A stretch of 64,000 bases of DNA from contig JASVEC010000005.1 of the NCBI GenBank assembly GCA_030770535.1, positions 248,001 to 312,000 on the forward strand, written 5' to 3'. Position numbers and translations under genes: made by a program. The notes below the pieces were generated by a model. The model did not search any database. It saw only the letters and a program-made list of their open reading frames with translations, and was not told where the DNA came from. This document shows, piece by piece, positions 12,835-21,241 of the stretch. Every line of letters begins with the position of its first letter. Within the stretch, counting starts at the first letter, position 1. This DNA is from Batkoa obscura. Lineage: Eukaryota; Entomophthoromycota; Entomophthoromycetes; Entomophthorales; Batkoaceae.

Positions 12835-14277
12835 ATGTCATTAAAGTTTACTATTAATAATAACAAACTTAATCAAGCAATGTATAAAATTAGTGTTTTA
12901 AGGGAAACAGGAAATAAAAACCAACAAGTAGCATTTTATCAACTATAGCTTCAGTATATTCTTTGATGAATGTAAAAGTTTTGGATTTAATATAAGTAAA
13001 AATCAATATGATTATTCAAAAATAATTAATAATAATAAAATACCAACGTTACGACCTACTATCAAAAATAATGATAATAAATATTCGTCAGATAATATAT
13101 ATATATTAAATAAAAGTAGAAGAATGATATACAGTAAATATTTTAATGATTTAAAAGATAAAGCAGTAGCTAGGTCAACATTTTTCAAATATATACCAAA
13201 TAATTTTAAAAATCCAGCAAGAAAAACAGATTTATATAATATATGTGCCCAGTATACAGTTAGAAAAAAGTTATTTGAAAATAAAATAAATACGACAGAA
13301 AATAAAGCAGAGATACAGGAATCTTTTAATAAAGAAAAAAGGTTATATAAACTACATGAATTTTATGTTGATACTCAAAAAAACATACTTAATGAAACTA
13401 TTGAAAAATTAAATAATAGGAGTTGTATAATAATTTTAGACTTTAAACAAAATATGGAAATAGGAACAAGACCAGATCCAATAAACTTAGATCATTATAA
13501 TAAACAAGCTATATCAGTATTAGGATTTGGCGTTTTGTATTTAAAAAACGATAAAACAATAGGCAAATTTTATTTTGATTATTTATCTGAAATGTTAAAT
13601 CATGATTCAGCATATGCAGGAGATTGTTTAATTGATTTAATATCTAAAGAGCCTTTATTTAAAAAGTTTACAAAAATTAATATATGGGCAGATACAGGAT
13701 ATCATTTTAAATCTCAAGAGTTTTTACACTATGTATTTGAAGAAAGTCATAAAATAAATAGTAGTTTAAATATTGATCTTAAGTTTTTTGCCGAGCATCA
13801 TGGAAAAAGTATAGTTGACGGACATTTTGGAAATCTTTCACAGTGGAAAAATAATCTTGAAGCATTAGGTAAAATAGAAGATATTGATCAATTAATTTCA
13901 AAATTTGAGATTTTGTTTGTGAAAATAATAGATTTAATAACTCAACTGTCAATAATGGGCAAATAAATATAATTTTTAAAAAGTATGAAAGAAACAAAGA
14001 TATAAAAAAAATAAAAAAAATAAAAGATATTAGAAAGTATTTACATTTTATTAAACGTGGTGAAAAACTACACTGTTATCCAGTATCTGATAGATCAAAA
14101 AAAAGCGATATAATTTCAATTAAAGTTATAGAGTCTATAGAGGATAGAAAAATTAAAAGATCAACCCCAGCTTATCTTACAAAAATAACAGAAAATTTAA
14201 AAGTTTCAATATTTAGTAAGCAAGTAAGTAGTTTATTAGATGATAGAAATCAATTATTAAATGCTGATATTACTTGA
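12835..14277 (+). pseudogene. Transposase-like gene remnant (DDE/RNase H-like, family unassigned)
   Basis: The longest open part is 13124-13966 (280 codons). Related coding continues on both sides in shifted frames (about 12835-12948 and about 13935-14277), so I see at least two frame breaks. The sequence just upstream of 13124 is in frame, so the 13124 ATG is probably not the true start. Features: a K-R-rich segment SRSTFF-like (ARSTFFKYIPNNFKNP); a first acidic position in IIILDFKQNMEIG; a second in INIWADTGYHF; and a third block AEHHGKSIVDGHFGNLSQW. This order of acid-containing blocks suggests an RNase H-fold transposase, but I cannot name the superfamily. Very AT-rich and intronless. It lies within matching terminal repeats, which supports the role. 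Confidence 0.6.
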
Positions 14278-14812
14278 ATTATTGATAGCTAAGTTAATAA
14301 ATAGTCAAAAAGCAAGTAGTTGTAATAATAAGTAAAAACTATTATTACACTGCTTGTATTACATAGAGATGGTTAATTATAGTTTTGGGGCTAACCACTC
14401 CCTCCCATGCAGCTATTTATTAACTTAGCGATATATTGACAATGTAATTATAACATTAAAATTATTTATTTATTTGATAGTAAATCTGCAGTGTTGGCTA
14501 TAAAGCAGTTAATAATAAATATTTCTTAATAAAGTTTTATAAAAATATATATTTATTTACATATTACAACTTTGACTAATACCACTATACAGGCTATATT
14601 AGTAAAATCTTTGCTAATCCAGAAATTTATATTAAATTTAATAAAAATTCCGCTAATTGACAATATAAATTATAACAAAATAATTTAAAACTGTGTTGGG
14701 TACTTTTGGCTTTTAATAAAGAGTTTATTTTTATAGAATTTTAAGCAAAGTTTTTAATATATAAATATTTAAAAATTGGATAAAAAAATGAAACCAATTC
14801 GGACACCCCCCA

Positions 14813-14912
14813 TATGGGGGTGTTTTTTTGGTTTTATTACTTTTTGCATTCTTAAGTGCTATTTAAGTGGAAAAACTGCTAGTAAAACTCTTAAACAAAA
14901 AATACATCCCCA
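14813..14912 (+). mobile_element. MITE (about 100 bp), abutting the transposon
   Basis: From TATGGGGGTGTTTTTTTGG to AAAAAATACATCCCCA, imperfect terminal inverted repeats of about 10-12 bp. The core has TTAAGTGCTATTTAAGTGG. It lies directly between the right end of the transposon and the first base of the gene-bearing element. Confidence 0.75.
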
Positions 14913-14913
14913 T

Positions 14914-16765
14914 TGTGAAAGTTGATACTCAGTGGTTGGAGTTAAAAGCAGTCCTTGCTTAATTAACTTGCCTTGAGTCGAACGGTCTTAGTTTATGTAA
15001 CTAAGATAGACTTAAATTAATAGGAATAATACGTAATAATCTACGAACTATGTAAAACAAATAGAATAGAATATACTACTGTAAAATCTGCCATACCCCA
15101 AAAGATATAACACTCCTCTTACTCCCACACAGTAACCTGCTGATCGCACACTTGAACTCATCTCCTCGACGGAATCCGTATAGTGTATGTGACATAATAC
15201 TAACATTATTCACTGTGTCCACAACGTTTGTCACCTCCATGCAAAGATTTCCTCCACAGTGATCCCGCCATACATTACCGTGGGCACACATTGTCTCGCC
15301 ATAATGATTCTGATTTACAATGTTCTCTGGCCCAGCCAGCGCCTCCTCAAAGCTTGCGCGTATTGAATCTGTAAAAACAGGATTCACATTCGCAGCTGTT
15401 GTCGCTTCCACGCTACGAAATCTTACAAACCCCGTGCGTTCAAACAGCATTTCATATAACACAATAGCTATTAACATAGCTCTCACATTATACGTCATAT
15501 TGTCTATCAACCGTATGATGACACCCATTACACATGCAATCGCATGGCTCCTTCTTCTACTAACTAAGATGAAATTTGCCAATTCATGTTCATTAATATC
15601 ACGTTGTATGTCACACACATCACTTACTATCCTTGCTACGACACATAGTTCAAGACTAGCATCGTCGCTGACACCTTTCGAAAAAGCATGCAGCATCCCG
15701 CAAGTTAATCCGTAGTAATCGTACAATGCATCATAATTCCGCCAACTTAAGTCGCCCAGGTTGTCATCACTAATGTAAAACCACCGTTGATCTCTCACAC
15801 CAAACTTGGGCATCGATATCATTTTGCAGTAGTACATTAGATCTACTATTTTCTTCTCATCAGCTAACGTATCCTCAGTTACCCTGATGTCTGCACCACG
15901 CCCGTCATACTGAACCCAAACGAGTTCATATGCGCCGCCGTCGTACTCAATGACACAATCACCATCTCCTCGCGCTATGTACCAAGCCTCATGTAGCACT
16001 GCATATGCGTTTGCAGCCATACCACTAGACATGCCATATCTACGTATCATATCTGCCGCTGTCACACCTGAGACTAGCTTCAGATCACCCTCGTGATTTG
16101 TGTCTTTTGAAAACATATCCCATCTTGCGTCGCCTATGTCAACATACGGTTCTGCTTCTAGCATTAGACCATACCCCGAACCATATGCACTAATAACTCT
16201 AGCAAGTATTGGTGATTCACTTTCTTCTATCAACAGCTTGTTGTCCACCATTTTCACCAGGGTACTGATTGGGTTGGTTGGTGTGGCAACGCTGTTATTT
16301 GCCATAGCTTCCCTTATCAATATCTTACTACGCTCGGCAAGCCTCAAATTCTTGATATCACATGACGCCGCACCTCTACGACAGTTCCATGCTACCACTA
16401 TATCGTCTTTGTCCTCATCTTCTGTAGAATTAATAACCTTTTTGAGTCTACACATAACAAGAATGGTTGTTGTAAAATATTATTGCTTTTTTTTCCAGAA
16501 AGACTTAGTGACTTTATTAATGGTACGATATCAAGGAGTAATTCAGTTGAGAAGGCTCGAGTTATCATGTTGAAGAATCTCTTTTATACTCTTTGCAATA
16601 TGAAGTTAGAAATTCTCACAAATCAAAACAAGGAACTCTGAATTGATTATATATACCACATGATCCACGGCTAAATCGATTACAAGACTACCACTGGCTT
16701 TGTAAACAAGTTAAATGATTATTATGTTATAATTAATCCGAGAACTGATAAAGCGATATTTCACA
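14914..16765 (+). mobile_element. TGTGAAA...TTTCACA element carrying a GC-rich gene
   Basis: 1,852 bp with TG...CA ends (TGTGAAAGTTGATACTCAG to GCGATATTTCACA). The left 180 bp and the right 270 bp match the 538-bp copy at 36597, but about 1.4 kb of unrelated, GC-richer DNA (about 15093-16495) lies between CTGTAAAATCTGCC and CAGAAAGACTTAGTG. That insert is almost entirely one open frame on the minus strand. The element could be a solo-LTR-like unit with an insertion, or a non-autonomous TIR element that captured a gene. No capsid, reverse transcriptase or transposase is seen inside it. No clear target duplication. Confidence 0.7.
15076..16455 (-). CDS. Unrecognised 459-aa protein encoded inside a repeat element
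   Basis: Complete single-exon frame starting at the ATG at 16455 (MCRLKKVINS). I do not recognise the family. It is soluble-looking, with no signal peptide or clear membrane span, and rich in A, D, R, V and Y. Hand-counted 60-base blocks give 42-53% GC against about 25% in the neighbouring transposon, and codons use C or G at third positions far more than other genes here. Residues 278-289 (SDVCDIQRDINE) loosely resemble the NSE/DTE metal-binding motif of class I terpene cyclases, followed by a helical stretch, but key positions differ, so this is only a suggestion. The C-terminal half holds several Cys and His (HYGETMCAHGNVWRDHCGG, 384-402). The last few codons and the stop lie in the flanking repeat. 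The intact frame and foreign composition suggest recent acquisition. Confidence 0.7.
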   Translation of the reverse strand: MCRLKKVINSTEDEDKDDIVVAWNCRRGAASCDIKNLRLAERSKILIREAMANNSVATPTNPISTLVKMVDNKLLIEESESPILARVISAYGSGYGLMLEAEPYVDIGDARWDMFSKDTNHEGDLKLVSGVTAADMIRRYGMSSGMAANAYAVLHEAWYIARGDGDCVIEYDGGAYELVWVQYDGRGADIRVTEDTLADEKKIVDLMYYCKMISMPKFGVRDQRWFYISDDNLGDLSWRNYDALYDYYGLTCGMLHAFSKGVSDDASLELCVVARIVSDVCDIQRDINEHELANFILVSRRRSHAIACVMGVIIRLIDNMTYNVRAMLIAIVLYEMLFERTGFVRFRSVEATTAANVNPVFTDSIRASFEEALAGPENIVNQNHYGETMCAHGNVWRDHCGGNLCMEVTNVVDTVNNVSIMSHTLYGFRRGDEFKCAISRLLCGSKRSVISFGVWQILQ

Positions 16766-16983
16766 ATTATTATTTAAATAAATAACATTATAAATCATAA
16801 AATATAAATAATAAAACCAGGACTTTAATGATAAAAAACTAAAAATATAAGTATTTATAATTAAAATATAAAAAAAAAAAATAGATTTAACTTTAAGCTT
16901 GAATTTATTTTTATAAAAATAAATTTAGGCTTAATTACTTAATTAAATTTAAAGCAAGGCTTTAGTAAAAAGTAATATATGGG

Positions 16984-17465
16984 TGTGAAATATCGCTTCA
17001 TTAGCTCGAGGATTGATTATAATATGATAATCAATTCAGAGTTCGTTATATAGATTTGCTGTGAGAATTGCTACCACCTGATCATGAAGAACTTATTGCC
17101 CACGTTTTAATGTCCATACTTGGCAACTATAATAAGGAATAACTGTTATAATGTTCCTTATATATAGCCACCCAGTTGGAGTATAAAAGAGATTCTCAAC
17201 ATACTAACTCGTGGCTTTTTTTAGTTGAATTACTCCCTGATAACGTATCATTAATAAAGTCACCAAGTCTTTCTGATAACATCTTACATAGATTTTACAG
17301 TAGTATATTCTATTCTATTTGTTTTACATAGTTCGTAGATTATTACGTATTATTCCTATTAATTTAAGTCTATCTTAGTTACATAAACTAAGACCGTTCG
17401 ACTCAAGGCAAGTTAATTAAGCAAGGACTGCTTTTAACTCCAACCACTGAGTATCAACTTTCACA
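16984..17465 (-). repeat. TGTGAAA...TTTCACA element, full copy in reverse orientation
   Basis: 482 bp, beginning TGTGAAATATCGCTTC and ending ACTTTCACA. It is the reverse complement of the same family and lacks the 1.4-kb gene insert. It keeps the internal block containing the TATA-like run (reverse of CTATATATAAGGAAC) that the gene-bearing copy has lost. It lies only about 220 bp from the gene-bearing copy in inverted orientation. The two share blocks such as the CTTAGTTTATGTAACTAAG hairpin and the adjoining bases almost exactly, suggesting close relatedness. Confidence 0.8.
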
Positions 17466-17848
17466 ATAATGAATAATATTAAAGCTTTTTAGCATTGTAT
17501 TTTAATAAGCATGTCTACTGTTTAATAAATAATATATATAATATTATATTAGTATATAGTTAATTAACTGATTGCTTTTTTAGTATTTTTATAAAAACAC
17601 TGTTTGTTTTTTATTTATAACAAAATTATAAAGTGTTTATGCTTTATATATAAAATTTTAAAATAATACAATTTGATAATAATAGTAATAAAAATACTAT
17701 AAAATTTATATTAATAATATTATAAAAAAGCAATATTATTAACTTTTAATAAAAAATATAAATTTTTTTTATATAAGTACTCTATTGCAAAGTATAAAAA
17801 TACTTTTTAATATAATAGCTTTTTTATATATATTTTTATTAATACTTA

Positions 17849-17944
17849 AGGATGTATTTTTGTTTAAGAATTTAACAGTTTTTCCACTCAAATAGCACTT
17901 AAAAAACGGAAAAAGTGATGAAACCAAAAAAAAACATACCTATT
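17849..17944 (-). mobile_element. MITE copy
   Basis: GGATGTATTTTTGTTTAAG ... GTGATGAAACCAAAAAAAA with the diagnostic core CACTCAAATAGCACTTAAA. Opposite orientation to the copy at 14813. The ends are worn. Confidence 0.7.
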
Positions 17945-18845
17945 ATCTTTGCTCAAAAAACACAAGTCAAATAGCCCAGCTGGTTCTGCATACTTGAAGA
18001 TTTATTCTATTAGGATACCGGAGAGTTATTCTAATTTTAATGGCATCTTAAATAAATATAAAGAAACAAATAAAAATGGGCTTAAATTTTACAAAAGTTG
18101 TGTCTAAATGTGATTCATATTGGATAAATATTTTATATATACTTTTAATCTACTAATTAGAATAGTGTGACTGATTTTAAACAATCGCATTTCAATTAAA
18201 GCAATTGTAACACTTTAACTAAATTGCTTTTATCTTTTAATTGCTCATTTATCAAATATTGTTTAATTCTAAAAAAATTCTTAAAAATGTAAATTGTTTA
18301 TTCAAAATGCGTATTATAGACAACCAGCTAATTTATAATCTAACTATTTATAAAGAACGAAAACCGTATATATAGTAAAAGCTAAAATAAGAAAAGTAAA
18401 ACTTCTTTTACTGGAAAAATCTCTTTAGTGTATACTAAATAAAGATAAGTGTGCTTTTTATTTAAGAGCTTAGTTCCTAACTCTTTTTAATTTTACAACT
18501 AAAATGTGAGCAAAATGCTGAATACAAAAAAAGGTATACACATATCTGTTTATTTTTATCACTTTATCCTATAATCTAAAACAACACGAAAACTATTAAA
18601 GGTATTTTTATGGCTTATCGTAGCAGTATAATTTAACCTATTGGCTAATTAAAGCTATTAACTTAGCATATAAACCTAAATTTCTACAATGTTTTTTATT
18701 TATTTAAAGCCATTATATTTAAGAATTAATTATTTGTATAGTCTTGCTATAAACTTTTGAATATTATCAGGATAAAACATGTTGATTCTAAAGTCAGTCA
18801 AATTTCTATTAATTTAAAAACATAAGTATTTATATTTAATTTAAA
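17945..18845. other. Intergenic, AT-rich
   Basis: No gene, RNA or repeat recognised. It is the region downstream of the kelch gene's stop. Confidence 0.5.
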
Positions 18846-20072
18846 CTAAACACCAGAAGATAACGGATCAGTTTGAGCTCCAGAAAAAGTTTTTCTATTT
18901 CGGAACTTTCTAATTGCAAAGAATAAAATGACCCACAGTACTATAAAACCAGCTATAGAACCACCTACAATAGCAGCTATATTGGGACTTGATTCAAGAT
19001 CCAACTTTGAAGGTAGTTTATCGACTAATTTCAAACTATTTAAGTCAATAAGTTGAGTTTTACCAGAAAACTCAAGATTGGCCCCAAAAGAATAAACTAG
19101 ATGATTATTATGATACTCCAAAGAACCAAATAAAGTTGTTACTAAACCTTCAATCATATTTTTTTTCCAAGTAAACGTATTTAAATTTAAAACATAGATA
19201 GGACTACTATTTAATGTATTTGGGTCTTCATCAGTTGCTCCACCAACCATATATACTTTATCATTGATTAACTTGACTCTAAAACCTATTTTCGTCGCTG
19301 GAATTTCCCCACTCGTACTTTTATTATACCACGTTTCATTTTCAATATCAAAGCATAATATATTTTCAAATGAATTAAAATTATCAAAGTTGAAGGAATG
19401 ACCACCAAATATTAATAAGACTCCATTATGTATCACTGCACCATGATCTGATATATAATGACCTTCTTTTTCCCCAATAGCTTTCCACTCATTTTTATTA
19501 ATATTATAAATAATAACCCCTTTATAACCTATTTTGATTGTGTCATCTTCTTCAGATTCTTCAAGTTCACAATTTCCACCAAAAATCACAATCTGGTCTT
19601 GATTTTTGTCATTGATATTAACTATACTCCCCTTTAATCCATAGCTTAAAGTTTTATTGCTAAACAAATATTTAATAAACTTACTTCCCTTTTCATTAGT
19701 CTTCCATTCCCCAGTTGATGTATTAAATGACCTAATACTCTCTTCCAATTTTGTAAATGTTCCTCCAACAACTACAATTTCTTCTCTATAATTTATTGAA
19801 CTCGCTTCGGATATTTTATCTATTTTATTATTAATTTCAAATGCTTTCCAACTTGCTTCTTTTCTTTCATTTAATTTAATACCCTCAGTGAGATTCAAAT
19901 AATAAATCTCTTTATTTATTTCTTGTTTTAATTCATTGTTTCCTTGTGTAAATATGCCACCTAAAGTATATAATGTATCATTGACTATAGTACTTGTTGT
20001 GCCAATTAAGGCAAGATTGTTACAAAGTATGGAATTCAGCAATAACGGATAAATAAATATCAGGCTTAACAT
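18846..20072 (-). CDS. Kelch-repeat type I membrane protein
   Basis: A 408-residue single-exon protein starting at the ATG at 20072. The N-terminal signal peptide MLSLIFIYPLLLNSILC precedes a kelch beta-propeller with about six blades, marked by the Gly pairs in LYTLGGIFT, IVVVGGTFT, IVIFGGNCE, LLIFGGHSF, VYMVGGATD and a last blade ending LVYSFGANL. A single transmembrane helix (about residues 365-388, AAIVGGSIAGFIVLWVILFF) is followed by a basic stop-transfer (IRKFRNRK) and a short Ser-rich tail. The propeller should face outward or the ER lumen. Similar signal-kelch-TM proteins are common in early-diverging fungi, but the ligand is unknown. No galactose-oxidase active-site residues could be assigned. 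Upstream is about 1.2 kb without genes. Confidence 0.85.
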   Translation of the reverse strand: MLSLIFIYPLLLNSILCNNLALIGTTSTIVNDTLYTLGGIFTQGNNELKQEINKEIYYLNLTEGIKLNERKEASWKAFEINNKIDKISEASSINYREEIVVVGGTFTKLEESIRSFNTSTGEWKTNEKGSKFIKYLFSNKTLSYGLKGSIVNINDKNQDQIVIFGGNCELEESEEDDTIKIGYKGVIIYNINKNEWKAIGEKEGHYISDHGAVIHNGVLLIFGGHSFNFDNFNSFENILCFDIENETWYNKSTSGEIPATKIGFRVKLINDKVYMVGGATDEDPNTLNSSPIYVLNLNTFTWKKNMIEGLVTTLFGSLEYHNNHLVYSFGANLEFSGKTQLIDLNSLKLVDKLPSKLDLESSPNIAAIVGGSIAGFIVLWVILFFAIRKFRNRKTFSGAQTDPLSSGV

Positions 20073-21241
20073 TTAAAGAAAAACATCATTACTTTAAAGT
20101 TAAAATAGTTCCAAAATTCCATATTGTCACTTTAAAGCTATTCTTCATTTAACCAATTATTTCATAGTTCTTTTAGAATTTAATTGTTTAGATAAATTTG
20201 ACCGAAAATATCTTAAAACCTTCTAATCAAAGCCCCGTTATTTATCTATTTTATTATTTTGTCTTAAAGCCGTTATCCTTTTTACTGACAATATGTAGTT
20301 ATATAGGTATTTATAAAACACTTTTTAAGGGCTTCGCTACCTTATAATATCCTTAAAATTATTTACCTTTTATATCTAAATAGAACATGGAATGCCTAAG
20401 ATTTACTTTCGGATCAGCAATGATTTCAATTATTTCTATCCTTGGATGCTATGTAATCTCACTAACATTTAAATACCATTTTGGACGATAAAAGGACTCA
20501 CTTTGTTTTTACCATAAATATAACCATGACAAAAGTTACAAAGGTAAATTTAAAGCATACAAAGAACCTCCGATGGATTTGTTACCTTTGCTTTTGTTAA
20601 AAGTTCTTGTATAGGAGGCTATAACTTTCTGAGTTTTATGACTTCGGTATAAGTATCCTCTAGTCCTTTAAACATAAACATTTGATTTTAATGAACATAT
20701 ACGACATTCTCACTCATTTTGTTTATTTCTTTTTTTGAATATAGCATTGTTAACCTAATTTGTATAATTTTATTTTTAATTATTGATACTTATAATTAAT
20801 CAATGCTTTATTTTAAACCAACTCTATAAAATTTAACTTCCATGTAAATAATTCTTCTATCAACTATGTTACATTCTTTAAAATGATATAATAGAAAATG
20901 ATAACAAAATATATACTAAACATTGATATTAAAGAAATCAAATTCCCAATTGTAAAATATTTGAACTTTAATAGACCTAAGAAAAAGAGAAAATGTTTGA
21001 AGTCAAATAGCATTCTATGAAATAAAAGGATAAAACTAATCAAATGGAATATGATAAAAATTAGGTAAATATAAAGAGTTTGGATTGCTGGTATCGCGAT
21101 ATGTGCTTCGGAAAAAAAATAGATAAATCTATGTTATGCAAGCCAAAAAGATGATGATGTAAAATTGTGGCATTTTTAATCATAAATAAATAAATGGAAT
21201 GATTATGATTAAAAATACAAAGTAACTCAAGTAATTTAACA
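20073..21241. other. Intergenic with a hairpin-forming inverted repeat
   Basis: No protein gene seen. At 20529-20597 there is an inverted repeat (ACAAAAG-tta-CAAAGGTAA / TTACCTTTG-CTTTTGT, 16 pairs with a 3-nt bulge and a loop of about 34 nt). Just inside and beyond it lies a second possible pairing, AGAACCTCC with AGTTCTTGTATAGGAGG. The rest is AT-rich promoter-like sequence for the kelch gene and 3' flank of the dynactin gene. Confidence 0.5.

Larger units (their letters stand above)
12050..14812 (+). mobile_element. DNA transposon with 22-bp terminal inverted repeats, decayed
   Basis: A cut-and-paste transposon of about 2.76 kb. The left end TGGGGGTGTCCAAATTGG (12050 on) is mirrored by the right end CCAATTCGGACACCCCCCA (to 14812). 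The inverted repeat covers about 22 bp with one or two differences. TA flanks both ends, consistent with a TA target duplication. It contains a broken transposase region (12835-14277) and a nested copy of the TGTGAAA element (12232-12575). The outermost bases (ATGGGGGTGT) and the following TTGGTTTCATT resemble the ends of the roughly 100-bp MITEs scattered through the window, so it or a relative probably mobilised them (inference). Superfamily not assigned. Confidence 0.75.

Noticed and set aside
15320-16573. Plus-strand frames opposite the cargo gene
   Set aside because: Composition and codon pattern fit the minus-strand gene better. No start context or domain on the plus strand.
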